Counted from the first letter of the stretch, positions 43,147-52,209 are shown. The stretch: 64,000 nucleotides of DNA from Caldimonas sp046291045 (GCF_046291045.1 NZ_JBKBSL010000003.1:62001-126000), one strand, 5' to 3'. Translations and numbers: made by a program. Notes: a model not told the origin generated them from the sequence alone.

Positions 43147-44045
43147 CCGAGTCCGCCCCGGCAGTGTTGCGCGAGCTGGTGCTCATCACCGGCATCTCCG
43201 GCTCGGGCAAGTCGGTGGCGCTGCACGCCCTGGAGGATGCCGGCTACTTCTGTGTGGACAATCTGCCTGCCGAACTGCTGGAGTCATGCGTGCGGCTCGA
43301 GCACGAGAAGTTCACCCCGCGCGTGGCCATCGCGGCCGACGTGCGCGCCGTGCAGTCGTTGCCGCTGCTCGCGCCCGCGCTGGCGCGGCTGCGCGGCCAG
43401 GGGGTCACGGTGCGACCCATTTTCCTGGACGCTTCCACCGACACGCTGGTGCGGCGTTTCTCGGAGACGCGCCGCCGCCACCCCTTGTCCGATCCTTTGG
43501 CGGCCGACCCCACCGCCCAGCGCGCGCTGATCGAGGCGATCGAACTCGAGCGCGACTTGCTGGCCGAGTTGCGCGAGATGTCTACCATCATCGATACCAG
43601 CGAACTGCGGCCGGCCCAACTGCGGCAATGGACGCGCCAAATCGTGCAGGCTCCGGCGGCCTCGCTCACGCTGGTGTTCGAGTCCTTTGCTTTCAAGCGT
43701 GGGGTGCCGCTCGATGCGGACTACGTCTTTGACGTGCGCATCCTGCCCAACCCCTACTACGACCGCGAGCTGAGGCCCCACACCGGGCGCGACGCGCCGG
43801 TGATCGCCTACCTGCAGCAACAGCCCGAGGTGGCCGAGATGCTGGCCCAGATCGAAGCCTTTCTCAAACGCTGGCTGCCCGCCTTCGAGCAGGACCAGCG
43901 CGCCTACCTCACCGTGGCGGTCGGCTGCACTGGTGGGCAGCATCGTTCCGTCTACCTCGTCGAACAACTGGCCCAGCGCTTCCGGGCGCGGGGCTCTACC
44001 CTGATCCGTCACCGCGAGCTCGATGCGCGTGGCGCTGCTTCATGA
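43143..44045 (+). CDS. rapZ: RNase adapter protein RapZ
   Basis: 300-residue P-loop protein with GISGSGKSVALHALED at the N-terminus, SETRRRHPLS, VRILPNPYY and the C-terminal YLTVAVGCTGGQHRSVYL. In E. coli RapZ guides the sRNA GlmZ to RNase E and binds GlcN6P; whether that holds here is unknown. It overlaps recN at its start and the following gene at its stop, so it sits in a recN-led operon. The typical rpoN/PTS neighbours are absent. Confidence 0.95.
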   Translation: MTESAPAVLRELVLITGISGSGKSVALHALEDAGYFCVDNLPAELLESCVRLEHEKFTPRVAIAADVRAVQSLPLLAPALARLRGQGVTVRPIFLDASTDTLVRRFSETRRRHPLSDPLAADPTAQRALIEAIELERDLLAELREMSTIIDTSELRPAQLRQWTRQIVQAPAASLTLVFESFAFKRGVPLDADYVFDVRILPNPYYDRELRPHTGRDAPVIAYLQQQPEVAEMLAQIEAFLKRWLPAFEQDQRAYLTVAVGCTGGQHRSVYLVEQLAQRFRARGSTLIRHRELDARGAAS

Positions 44046-44668
44046 CCGATCTGCCCGACCCCTCCGCGCTGCCACTCTTTCCCCTGCAAACCGTGCTGTT
44101 CCCCGAGGGCCTGCTGGGCCTGAAGGTGTTCGAGGCGCGCTATCTCGATCTCGTCAGCCAGTGCCTGCGCACCCAGCGGCCCTTCGGCGTCGTGGCCCTG
44201 CGCCAGGGCCAGGAAGTCCGGCGCGAAGGCCAGGCCGTGGCTTTCGAAGCCGTGGGCTGCTTGGCCGAGTTGATCGAGGTCGACAGCGAGCAGGCTGGCA
44301 TCTTGCATGTGCGCTGCCGCGGCTCGCGGCGTTTCCGCATCCGCTCCACGCGCCAGCGCGACGACGGTCTGTGGTTGGCCGAGGCGGATTGGCTGCCTGC
44401 CGACCCGGCCGTGCTGCCGCAGGAGGACTACCTCGCCAGCGCACAGGCTCTGGCCAACGCGATCCAGATGCTGCGCCAGCGCGGGCCCTTGCCGTTCCTG
44501 GAGCCCTTCCGCTTCGAAGACGCTGGCTGGATCGCCAACCGCTGGTGCGAGATCCTGCCCATCCCGCAGGCCGCGCGCCAGAAGCTGATGGAGCTGGAGG
44601 ATCCTCAGGTGCGCCTGAAGCTGGTCGATCAGTTCCTGCGCAGCAAGGGCATCATTGGCGAAGCCTGA
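44042..44668 (+). CDS. Lon protease N-terminal (substrate-binding) domain protein
   Basis: 208-residue stand-alone Lon_substr_bdg domain: PLFPLQTVLFPEGLLGLKVFEARY at the N-terminus (key FPLQTVLFPEGLLGLKVFE) and a helical C-terminal half. It lacks the ATPase and protease domains of Lon. Such proteins are widespread with unknown function. The ATG overlaps the rapZ stop. It converges on mutY with a 10-bp gap and no terminator visible. Confidence 0.93.
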   Translation: MTDLPDPSALPLFPLQTVLFPEGLLGLKVFEARYLDLVSQCLRTQRPFGVVALRQGQEVRREGQAVAFEAVGCLAELIEVDSEQAGILHVRCRGSRRFRIRSTRQRDDGLWLAEADWLPADPAVLPQEDYLASAQALANAIQMLRQRGPLPFLEPFRFEDAGWIANRWCEILPIPQAARQKLMELEDPQVRLKLVDQFLRSKGIIGEA

Positions 44669-44678
44669 GGGCCTGTGT

Positions 44679-45728
44679 TCACACCGGGCCTCGCGAGGCC
44701 AGCAGCTTGCGCAGCGGTGCCGGCAGGCCCCAATCGGCCAGGGCTTCGTAGGCCACCCACTGTCCCGGGCCGGGCGGCCGCGGCTCGGGGCCATGCAGTA
44801 CGCACTGGCGCGGGTGCAGCAGCCAGTCGAAGTGCGTGAGCGCATGCGAGATGCTGGGCCAGGGAATCAGCGGCCCGGGCCAGTCCGCCTGCAAGGCGGC
44901 CTCGCTGTCGTATTCGGGCAGGCTGTGCAGGCCGGCCCACACCCCATGCGCGGGCCGCGGCTGCAGCCACACCCGGCCTTCATGCTCCAGCCACAGCCAC
45001 CAATGCTCGCGACGGCTGCGCCGCAGCTTGCGGGTGTGAACGGGGTAGGCCTCGGGGCGGCCTTCGGCACGGGCTGCGCACCAGGCCTGGACCGGGCAGT
45101 GCGAACAGCGCGGCGAGCGCGCCGTACATACCGTCGCTCCCAGATCCATCAGACCCTGGGTGTAGGCCGTCATGTCCTGCTCGGGCAGCAACGAGGTGGC
45201 CTCCTCCCACAGCGCGCGCTCGTGGCGGGCCTGGGCCAGGTCCTCGTCGAAGCCCAGCACGCGCGTGAGCACTCGCTTGACATTGCCATCCAGGATGGCC
45301 GCGCGCTCGCCGAAACAAAAGGCCGCGATCGCCGCCGCGGTGGAGCGTCCGATGCCTGGCAGCTCGGCCAGCGCCTGGGCCGTGCGCGGGAACTGCCCGC
45401 CGTGCTCGTCCACCACCACCTGCGCGCAGCGGTGCAGGTTGCGCGCGCGGCTGTAGTAGCCCAGCCCGCTCCAGGCGGCCATCACCTCGTCGCTGCCGGC
45501 CCGCGCCAGGGCCCGCACGTCGGGAAAGCGTTGCAGGAAGCGTTCGTAGTAGGCCAATACCGTGCTCACCTGGGTCTGCTGCAGCATGATCTCCGACAGC
45601 CAGACGTGGTAGGGCTCGCGGCTGCGCTGCCAGGGCAGGTCATGGCGGCCGTGGGTGCGCTGCCAGGCGATCACGGCCGGTGCGAAATGCGGGCGCAGCG
45701 CTGCGGTGCAGGGAAGACGACGCGACAT
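44679..45728 (-). CDS. mutY: A/G-specific adenine glycosylase MutY
   Basis: MutY removes adenine mispaired with 8-oxoguanine. The 349-residue protein has the catalytic Glu in SEIMLQQTQV, helix-hairpin-helix LPGIGRSTAAAI, the catalytic Asp in ILDGNVKRV, a four-cysteine Fe-S cluster (CTARSPRCSHCPVQAWC) and a C-terminal Nudix-like 8-oxoG recognition domain. I used minus-strand ATG 45728; GTG 45764, six bases after the dynamin stop, would add 12 residues. It is downstream of the dynamin-like gene and, beyond it, mutM. Confidence 0.95.
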   Translation of the reverse strand: MSRRLPCTAALRPHFAPAVIAWQRTHGRHDLPWQRSREPYHVWLSEIMLQQTQVSTVLAYYERFLQRFPDVRALARAGSDEVMAAWSGLGYYSRARNLHRCAQVVVDEHGGQFPRTAQALAELPGIGRSTAAAIAAFCFGERAAILDGNVKRVLTRVLGFDEDLAQARHERALWEEATSLLPEQDMTAYTQGLMDLGATVCTARSPRCSHCPVQAWCAARAEGRPEAYPVHTRKLRRSRREHWWLWLEHEGRVWLQPRPAHGVWAGLHSLPEYDSEAALQADWPGPLIPWPSISHALTHFDWLLHPRQCVLHGPEPRPPGPGQWVAYEALADWGLPAPLRKLLASRGPV

Positions 45729-45770
45729 GCCACGATTGTGGCGGCTGCGCGCGGGCGCGTTCACCCCGGC

Positions 45771-47777
45771 TCAGGCCTGCAGCGGGGCCGGGCGGGTGCT
45801 CAGATCGAGGTCCAGTGCCAGCGGCTCGATCCCGGATGAAGGCAGGGGGGCGGCGGCCTGCTGCTGCAGGCCAGCCACCAGGCGGTGCAGGCGCTCCTGG
45901 AGTTCGCGCAGGCGCCCTTCCTGGGCTTCCATCTCGCTCAGGCGGGCTTCCAGCTCGGCCGCGGCGCTGCGCACGCGCTCCAGCGTCTCGCGTCGTCGCT
46001 TGAAGTTGCGCCGGCGGTCGCGCAACTGGGTGTCGATCTGCGCCGAGGCGGTCTTGTTCCACAGCTCGAGTTCGGCACTGGCGCCTTCGAAGACGACACG
46101 CAGCTTGGACACCAGCATGCGCCGGAACTGCGACATGAAACGCTCGTTGGACAGCCGCAGCGCGTGCGACAGCCCCAGGTACTGCGTGTAGTTGCGCTCG
46201 ATCAGTTCGAGGTCGCGCATGAAGCGCGAGAGATCAGGCGGGGCTGGTGTGGCCAGGCCGAAGCCGAACTCGGCGTTGAGCTTCTGGAAGGACGCGCCCA
46301 GCATCGTGTGGATCTCGTGCCCCTTGGCCTGGGCCTCGTCGAGCTTGGCACGCAAGGCTTGCGCCATTTCGGCGAAGGCTTTGCGCGACCCGAAGTTGAG
46401 GATGGCCGAGCGCAGCCGTTCCTGCAGCACCTCGGTGTGGCGGCGCACCACGTCGCTGGAGATGCCGACCAAGGCATCTTTGAGCATGCGCGTGTGCACC
46501 GCGCGCATGGCCTGCACATGAGCGATGCACTGCTCGAACTCGCGGCTTTCGGTCTCCACGCGCCGGATCATCACCTCGACCATGCCCGCGTTCTTGCCGC
46601 GCAGACCGCGCAGTTCCAGCAGCTGCTCCGCGCATTGCCGTCGGCGGTCGGCCAGGCGGCGGCCGATCTGGGCCTCCAGCTGGCGGGCGCTGTCGATCAC
46701 CATCTGTGCCAGCACCTCCTTGCGGTGCGGCAGCAACTGCCGGCCCAGCGCGTCTTCCAGCTCCAGCAGCCGGCTGGCGCGCAGGTCGTCGGCATCGCCG
46801 GTCACGCGACCGGCCAGCGCGAGCTTGGCCGAGATCGGAAAGACCCGGTCTTCGGGGATGCCCAGCGTCTGCGCTGTCTGGGTGCGCTGCCGGCCGATGT
46901 GCGCCTCCACCTCGGCCGGCGAGCTCAGCGGATCGGTGAGCGCATCGATCTTGTTCAGCGCCACGTAGCGCGCCAGCGGCTGGCCGCACAGGTGGTCCCG
47001 CCAGATCGCCAGGTCGGACTTCGTCACGCCGGTGTCGGCGGCCAGGATGAAGACCGTGGCATGCGCCGAGGGCAGCAGGCTCACGGTCAGCTCGGGCTCG
47101 GCGCCGATCGCGTTCAGGCCCGGGGTGTCCAGGATCACCAGGCCGCGCTTGAGCAGCGGGTGCGGGTAGTTGATGACGGCATGCCGCCAGGCCGGCACCT
47201 CGACGAGCCCGTCCTCGCCCAGCGGCGGGTTGTCCTGCACCCGGTCGTCATCCCAGAAGCCCAGCGCACGGGCCTCCTCCAGCGGCACGCGCCGCGTGGC
47301 CATCACGCGGGTCAGCGCCTCGGCCAACTCGTCGGGGCGCTTCACATTGAGCGCTACCTCCGTCCAGACACCACTTTGCAGGCGCAGCTCGGCCAGCGAG
47401 GCCGGCCCCAGACGGGTCTCGATGGGCAGCAGGCGCAGCGACGGCGGTTCGTCGGCGTCGTAGCTCAGCTCCACCGGACACATCGTGGTGCGCCCAGGGG
47501 TGGCCGGCAGGATGCGTCGGCCGGTGTCGGCAAAGAAGATCGCGTTGATCAGCTCGGACTTGCCGCGCGAGAACTCGGCGACGAAGGCCACCACCAGACG
47601 GTCTCGGGCCAGGCGGGCTTGCAGGGATTCCAGCAGATCGGTGGCCGGCTCGTCGAGCAGGTCGTGGTCGAAGAGGAAACGCGACAGTTCCTGCAACTGG
47701 ACCTCGAGGTCGGCGCGCCACAGACCGAGGGCGTCGAACTTCAGCGCGAACGAGGGGGAGGAGGCGGCAGACGACAT
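45771..47777 (-). CDS. Dynamin-like GTPase
   Basis: 668-residue bacterial dynamin-family GTPase. G1 is EFSRGKSELIN (Lys73-Ser74 region), G2 Thr in PGRTTMCPVE, G3 ILDTPGLNAIG (217-220), and G4 LNKIDAL (275-278). A long helical/coiled-coil stalk follows (about 330-640). Bacterial dynamins remodel or protect membranes, but the role of this subgroup is unknown. The start at minus-strand ATG 47777 (MSSAASS) is preferred over a GTG at 47834 that would add 19 residues. It lies between mutM and mutY on the same strand. Confidence 0.92.
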   Translation of the reverse strand: MSSAASSPSFALKFDALGLWRADLEVQLQELSRFLFDHDLLDEPATDLLESLQARLARDRLVVAFVAEFSRGKSELINAIFFADTGRRILPATPGRTTMCPVELSYDADEPPSLRLLPIETRLGPASLAELRLQSGVWTEVALNVKRPDELAEALTRVMATRRVPLEEARALGFWDDDRVQDNPPLGEDGLVEVPAWRHAVINYPHPLLKRGLVILDTPGLNAIGAEPELTVSLLPSAHATVFILAADTGVTKSDLAIWRDHLCGQPLARYVALNKIDALTDPLSSPAEVEAHIGRQRTQTAQTLGIPEDRVFPISAKLALAGRVTGDADDLRASRLLELEDALGRQLLPHRKEVLAQMVIDSARQLEAQIGRRLADRRRQCAEQLLELRGLRGKNAGMVEVMIRRVETESREFEQCIAHVQAMRAVHTRMLKDALVGISSDVVRRHTEVLQERLRSAILNFGSRKAFAEMAQALRAKLDEAQAKGHEIHTMLGASFQKLNAEFGFGLATPAPPDLSRFMRDLELIERNYTQYLGLSHALRLSNERFMSQFRRMLVSKLRVVFEGASAELELWNKTASAQIDTQLRDRRRNFKRRRETLERVRSAAAELEARLSEMEAQEGRLRELQERLHRLVAGLQQQAAAPLPSSGIEPLALDLDLSTRPAPLQA

Positions 47778-47927
47778 GGCGGTCACACCGGGGCAAGCAG
47801 GATGGAGGCGGCCATGGTAGCGCAAGGCCGCCACCGGGCCCGCCGTTGGCGGCCGCGAGGCTGCCGTTCGTCACGACCGGCAGGGGCGTTACCTTTTGCT
47901 ACGACTCCTTCCTGCGGGCCTGGGCCG

Positions 47928-48746
47928 TCAGCCGCGCTTCTGGCACCGCGGGCAGAAGTAGGTGGATCGCTGCGCCTGCACGATGCGGCGGATGGGCGTG
48001 CTGCACACGCCGCAAGGCTGGCCTTCGCGGCCGTAGACGCGCGCCTCGTTCTGGAAGGCACCGTTGTGGCCCTGGGCATCGCGGAAGTCGCGCAGCGTCG
48101 AGCCGCCGGCGGCCAGCGCGCGCAACAGGGTGTCGCGGATGGCAGCGGCCAGGCGCTCGCAGCGCGGCCGGCTCACGCGGGCCGCCGGGGTGCGTGGGTC
48201 GATGCCCGCGGCGAACAAGGCCTCGCTGGCGTAGATGTTGCCCACGCCCACGACCACGTCGCCTGCCAGCAGGGCCTGCTTGATCGCCACCCGGCGGCCG
48301 CGCAGGCCGGCGTGCAGCACGGCCCCGTCGAAGCCGGGCTCCAGCGGCTCGGTCCCCAGTCCGGCCAGCAGCTTGCGCGCGGGGTCGGCCTCGAGCGAAT
48401 CGGACCACACCACGGCACCGAAGCGCCGCGGGTCGTGCAGCCGCAGCAGGCCGCGGGTGGTCCACAAGTCGAAATGGTCGTGCGGGCCGGGCGGTGGATG
48501 GGCGCGGTCGTAGCGCAGCGAGCCCGACATGCCCAGGTGCAGCAGCAGCCCGCCGCGCTCCAGCGGCAGCCACAGGTACTTGCCGCGGCGGCGGGCCTCG
48601 CCCAGTGTCTGACCGTGCAGGGACTCGGGTGCACACCCCAGCGGCCAGCGCAGCGGCTTGCCCAGGCGCACGCCCAGCACGCGGGCGCCGGCCATGAGCG
48701 AGGCAAAGCTTTGCCGGGTGACTTCGACTTCGGGCAGTTCAGGCAT
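47928..48746 (-). CDS. mutM: Formamidopyrimidine-DNA glycosylase MutM
   Basis: MutM excises 8-oxoguanine and nicks the strand. The 272-residue protein begins PELPEVE, with catalytic Pro2 and Glu3 after Met removal. It has GRRGK-type RRRGKYLWL, GVGNIYASEALF, the helix-two-turn-helix, and a C-terminal zinc finger (CGVCSTPIRRIV...YFCPRC). The minus-strand ATG is seven bases from GATAAT. A 150-bp gap separates it from the downstream dynamin-like gene. It is divergent from the TPR gene. Confidence 0.96.
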   Translation of the reverse strand: MPELPEVEVTRQSFASLMAGARVLGVRLGKPLRWPLGCAPESLHGQTLGEARRRGKYLWLPLERGGLLLHLGMSGSLRYDRAHPPPGPHDHFDLWTTRGLLRLHDPRRFGAVVWSDSLEADPARKLLAGLGTEPLEPGFDGAVLHAGLRGRRVAIKQALLAGDVVVGVGNIYASEALFAAGIDPRTPAARVSRPRCERLAAAIRDTLLRALAAGGSTLRDFRDAQGHNGAFQNEARVYGREGQPCGVCSTPIRRIVQAQRSTYFCPRCQKRG

Positions 48747-48753
48747 GCGGGGA

Positions 48754-48759
48754 ATTATC
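48754..48759 (-). promoter_or_regulatory. -10-like hexamer (GATAAT) seven bases from the mutM start
   Basis: Minus-strand GATAAT (48759-48754) followed by TCCCCGC and ATG 48746. No Shine-Dalgarno. The same spacing occurs at hrcA, nadK and pth. Confidence 0.45.
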
Positions 48760-48799
48760 CGGGCGTCCGTAGAATCGAATCGACTTCGAGGAGTTGCCC

Positions 48800-50581
48800 A
48801 TGCCGATGCGTTGCCTGAATCTCCGAGTGCTGGCCGCGGCCCTGGCCGCGCAGGCCGTGCTCTGGGGCGCCTCGGCCCGGGCCCAACCTGTGGCAGCCCC
48901 CTTGCCGCCGCGCACGGCCGATCCGGCCGTGGTGAACTCGGGCCTGGACGCTGCGCTGTTCTACCAGCTCCTCATTGCCGAGATGGAACTGCGTTCCGGG
49001 GCTGCCGGGACGGCATATGAACTGCTGCTCGATGCAGGACGCAAGACCCGCGACGAGCGACTGTTTCAGCGTGCCACCGACATTGCGCTGCAAGCCCGCG
49101 CCGGCGAGCAGGCGCTGGCGGCTGCGCAGGCCTGGCGGGCGGCCGTGCCTGGCTCGCTCGATGCGCTGCGCTATCTGGCGCAGATCCAGGTGGGGCTGGG
49201 CCGCGTGGTTCAGGCCAAAGAGCCCTTGCAGGCCCTGCTGGAGCGCACCCCGCCGGCCGAGCGGGCCGCAGCCATCGCGCTGCTGCCCCGCCACTTCGCC
49301 CGCGCTGCGCAATTGCCAGAGGTCGCTGCGATGCTCGACGCGGTGCTGCAGCCCTACCTCGACCAGCCCGACACGCGTGTGGCCGCGCTGGTGGCGCGGG
49401 CGCGCATGCGCCTGCAGCTGCGCGAGCCCGCCCAGGCGCTGGAGCTGGCCCGGCAGGCGCAGCAGCTCGATGCCGCCGCCGAGGGCCCCGCGCTCGTTGC
49501 ACTCGAGCTGGTGGGCCAGCAGCCGCAGGCCGATACCCTGATGGCCGCTTACCTGCAGGCCAGGCCACGGGGCCACGCGCTGCGGCTGGGCTATGTGCGC
49601 CAGCTCGTGAGCCTGCAACGCTATGTCGACGCCGTGGCCCAGCTCGAGGAGGCGCTCAGGCTCGAGCCGGCGCTGGCGGCCGGCTGGCTCAGCTTGGGGG
49701 CCCTGCGCCTGGAGCTCAAGGAGCCCGCGGCGGCCGAACAGGCCCTGCGGCGCTATGTCGACTTGAGCGCGGGCACACCGGCCTCGGACGACCCCGCGAT
49801 GGCCGTCACGGCCGAAGGCCTGACGCAGGCCTACCTGATGCTGGCCCAGGCGGCCGAGTCGCGCGGGCAGATGCCGCAGGCCGAACAATGGCTCGCGCGT
49901 GTGGACGACCCGGCCGCGGCGTTGAGCGTGCAGCAGCGCCGGGCCTCGCTGCTGGCCCGCCAGGGGCGTCTGGACGAGGGCATCGCGCTGATCCGTCGCC
50001 TGCCCGAAGACGAGCCCGAGATGGCGCGCGCCAAGCTGTTGGCCGAGGCCCACTTGTTGCGCGACCAGCGGCAGTGGCCGCGTGCCTACCAGGTGCTGGG
50101 ACAGGCCAGTGAACGTTTCCCCGATGACGTAGACCTGCTGTACGAACAGGCCATGATGGCCGAGAAGACCGACCGCCTGGACGCGATGGAGCGGCTGCTG
50201 CGGCGAGTCATCGAGCTCAAGCCCGACCATTACCATGCCTACAACGCCCTGGGCTACACGCTGGCCGATCGCAACCTGCGACTGGACGAGGCGCGAGCGC
50301 TCATTGAGAAGGCCTTGTCGCTCGCGCCCGACGAGCCTTTCATCGTCGACAGCCTGGGCTGGGTGAAGTACCGCCTGGGCCAGCGCGAGGAAGCGCTGCA
50401 GCACCTGCAGCGGGCCTACCAGGCGCGCCCCGACACCGAGATCGCCGCCCACCTGGGCGAGGTGCTGTGGGTGCTGGGCCGGCGGGAGGAGGCGCGGCGC
50501 GTCTGGCGTGAAGGGCAGGCGCGCGACGCTTCCAACGAGGTGCTGCGCGAGACCTTGCGCCGGTTCAAGGTGGATCTGTGA
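48800..50581 (+). CDS. Secreted TPR-repeat protein
   Basis: 593-residue protein with a signal peptide (cleavage probably after WGASARA) and tetratricopeptide repeats through most of its length. Clear TPR units are AVAQLEEALRLEPALAAGWLSLG and the tandem set ending YHAYNALGYTLADRNLRLDEARALIEKALSLAPDEP (key pattern: HAYNALGYTLADRN). It is likely a periplasmic scaffold. GAGGAG at 48788 supports ATG 48800. lolB starts in its stop (GTGA); this TPR-lolB-ispE order is usual in Betaproteobacteria. Confidence 0.93.
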   Translation: MPMRCLNLRVLAAALAAQAVLWGASARAQPVAAPLPPRTADPAVVNSGLDAALFYQLLIAEMELRSGAAGTAYELLLDAGRKTRDERLFQRATDIALQARAGEQALAAAQAWRAAVPGSLDALRYLAQIQVGLGRVVQAKEPLQALLERTPPAERAAAIALLPRHFARAAQLPEVAAMLDAVLQPYLDQPDTRVAALVARARMRLQLREPAQALELARQAQQLDAAAEGPALVALELVGQQPQADTLMAAYLQARPRGHALRLGYVRQLVSLQRYVDAVAQLEEALRLEPALAAGWLSLGALRLELKEPAAAEQALRRYVDLSAGTPASDDPAMAVTAEGLTQAYLMLAQAAESRGQMPQAEQWLARVDDPAAALSVQQRRASLLARQGRLDEGIALIRRLPEDEPEMARAKLLAEAHLLRDQRQWPRAYQVLGQASERFPDDVDLLYEQAMMAEKTDRLDAMERLLRRVIELKPDHYHAYNALGYTLADRNLRLDEARALIEKALSLAPDEPFIVDSLGWVKYRLGQREEALQHLQRAYQARPDTEIAAHLGEVLWVLGRREEARRVWREGQARDASNEVLRETLRRFKVDL

Positions 50582-51117
50582 CGCGCTCGGGCCGATCCTG
50601 GTGGCGCGCCGGCCTGGCCGCGATGGCGCTGGCCGGGCTGGCCGGCTGCACCAGCCTGCCGGAGCCTGACGAAACCCTGGCCCTGGCCGCCTCGGGGCGG
50701 CTGGCCGTGCGCGTGGACGCCCCGGAGGGGGTGCGCTCGACCACGGCCGTGTTCGAGCTGCTCGGCCGGGCCGACCGGGGCGAACTGCGTCTGGCCAGTC
50801 CCCTGGGCACCGTGCTGGCCGTGGCGCGCTGGCAGCCCGGCCAGGCCTGGGTGCGCACGCAGGGGCAACGCCAGGACTACGCGAGTCTGGACGACCTCAC
50901 GCGCGAGCTCATGGGCGAATCGTTGCCGGTGCATGCCTTGTTCGACTGGCTGCGGGCCCGCCCCTGGCCGGGGGCATCGAGCCGGCCGCGCGAGGGCGGG
51001 CCTGGCTTTGTGCAAATGGGCTGGACCGTGGAACTCGACACCGCCGACCAGGGGCTGATCGTCGTGCGCCGCAACGCTCCGGTGCCGGTGACCGTGCGGG
51101 CCCGGGTGGACTCATGA
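50578..51117 (+). CDS. lolB: Outer-membrane lipoprotein localisation protein LolB
   Basis: LolB receives lipoproteins from LolA and inserts them in the outer membrane. The 179-residue product has a lipobox LAGC (Cys24), GRLAVRVDAPEG and the beta-sheet core ending near GLIVVRR. The GTG start overlaps the TPR stop and its own stop overlaps the ispE ATG. The size is typical for betaproteobacterial LolB. Sequence identity in this family is low, so the call rests partly on position. Confidence 0.9.
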   Translation: MTRSGRSWWRAGLAAMALAGLAGCTSLPEPDETLALAASGRLAVRVDAPEGVRSTTAVFELLGRADRGELRLASPLGTVLAVARWQPGQAWVRTQGQRQDYASLDDLTRELMGESLPVHALFDWLRARPWPGASSRPREGGPGFVQMGWTVELDTADQGLIVVRRNAPVPVTVRARVDS

Positions 51118-51977
51118 AGGCCTGCTACGACCTGCCGGCGCCGGCCAAGCTGAACCTCTTCCTGCATCTGGTGGGCCGCCGCGCCGACGGCTATCACCTG
51201 CTGCAATCGGTTTTCGTGCCCATCGACTGGTGCGACACCCTGCATGTCGAGCGTCGCCAGGACGGCCGGCTGCGGCGTCACGACCTGGGGGCGGCCCTGC
51301 CCGAGGATGATCTGTGCCTGCGCGCGGCGCGCGCCCTGCAGACCGCCAGCGGCACCCGCTACGGAGCCGACATTCACATCGACAAGCGTGTGCCCTGGGG
51401 CGCGGGCCTGGGCGGCGGCAGCTCGGATGCGGCCACCACGCTGATCGCGCTGAACCGCCTGTGGGGCCTGCACTGGCCGCGCGCGCGGCTCATCGCCCTG
51501 GGGGCTACCGTCGGGGCGGACGTGCCTTTTTTCCTGGGCCCCGGGCCGGCCTGGGTCGAGGGCATCGGCGAGCGACTCACCCCGCTTGCGCTGCCCGGGG
51601 CCGAGCTGGAGGTGCTCAAGCCCGCGCAAGGCCTGGCCACCCGGGACATTTTCGCCAGCCCCCTCTTGGTACGCGACACGAAACCTGCTATAGTTGCGGA
51701 CTTTCTTGCAGACCCCCAGGGATTTGGCAGGAACGACATGCAAGCGGCCGCAGTGGCACTTTGCGCGTCGGTCGGTCAGGCGCTGGAGTGCTTGGGCAGG
51801 CGTTGCGGCAACAGCCGCATGACGGGTTCGGGCAGTGCGGTTTTTGCGTGGGTCGGCAAGGAAGCAGGCGCCGTGTCCGGTGCCGGCCCGGCGGATCCCG
51901 ATCTGCCCGAGGGCTGGCAGTGGCGCAGGTGCCGCAGTCTGGAGCGACATCCCCTTGCGGGCTGGGTTTCGGATTGA
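51114..51977 (+). CDS. ispE: 4-diphosphocytidyl-2-C-methyl-D-erythritol kinase
   Basis: GHMP kinase of the MEP isoprenoid pathway. The 287-residue protein has PAPAKLNLFLHL at the N-terminus, the ATP loop PWGAGLGGGSSDAA, VGADVPFF and the C-terminal GSGSAVFAW. It overlaps lolB (ATGA). A near-consensus sigma-70 promoter lies within its coding sequence near 51666-51694. tRNA-Gln lies 56 bp downstream. Confidence 0.96.
   Translation: MKACYDLPAPAKLNLFLHLVGRRADGYHLLQSVFVPIDWCDTLHVERRQDGRLRRHDLGAALPEDDLCLRAARALQTASGTRYGADIHIDKRVPWGAGLGGGSSDAATTLIALNRLWGLHWPRARLIALGATVGADVPFFLGPGPAWVEGIGERLTPLALPGAELEVLKPAQGLATRDIFASPLLVRDTKPAIVADFLADPQGFGRNDMQAAAVALCASVGQALECLGRRCGNSRMTGSGSAVFAWVGKEAGAVSGAGPADPDLPEGWQWRRCRSLERHPLAGWVSD
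51666..51694 (+). promoter_or_regulatory. Strong-looking sigma-70 promoter inside ispE
   Basis: -35 TTGGTA (51666-51671), exactly 17 bp, then -10 TATAGT (51689-51694). It could supply the tRNA-Gln and prs genes that lie downstream independent of ispE. It is stronger in consensus terms than any other promoter I saw in this window. Confidence 0.6.
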
Positions 51978-52033
51978 GCGCGACGAGTTGAAGGTCGGCG
52001 CCAGGGCTTGCGAGTCCGGGCGACGTCCGGTGT

Positions 52034-52110
52034 AGGGGAGTCGCCAAGTCGGTTAAGGCATCGGATTTTGATTCCGACATTCGAGGGTTCGAATCCTTCC
52101 TCCCCTGCCA
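52034..52110 (+). tRNA. tRNA-Gln (UUG anticodon)
   Basis: 77-nt cloverleaf including CCA. The acceptor AGGGGAG pairs with CTCCCCT. The anticodon stem TCGGA/TCCGA closes the loop TTTTGAT with anticodon TTG, and the T arm is GAGGGTTCGAATCCTTC-like. It sits between ispE and prs, the usual betaproteobacterial position. Confidence 0.96.
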
Positions 52111-52118
52111 CCACAATC

Positions 52119-52163
52119 CAGAACCTCTGGATGAGCCTCGACGGGGGCCATCCAGAGGTTCTG
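52119..52163 (+). terminator. Long perfect hairpin after tRNA-Gln (terminator or attenuator)
   Basis: 15-bp perfect stem (CAGAACCTCTGGATG paired with CATCCAGAGGTTCTG) with a 15-nt loop, nine bases after the tRNA CCA end. CAGTTTTGG follows, so there is a short T run. It may end the tRNA transcript or act conditionally ahead of prs. Confidence 0.7.
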
Positions 52164-52176
52164 CAGTTTTGGAAGG

Positions 52177-52202
52177 GCCCCCGAACACCGGACCGCGGGG
52201 GC
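52177..52202 (+). promoter_or_regulatory. Second stem-loop in the prs leader
   Basis: GCCCCCG pairs with CGGGGGC around a 12-nt loop, just downstream of the tRNA-Gln hairpin. There is no T-tract. Confidence 0.55.
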
Positions 52203-52209
52203 GAACACG

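Noticed and set aside
45885..48818. 977-codon plus-strand open frame across the dynamin and mutM genes
   Set aside because: Opposite strand of two well-supported genes and no recognisable domain.
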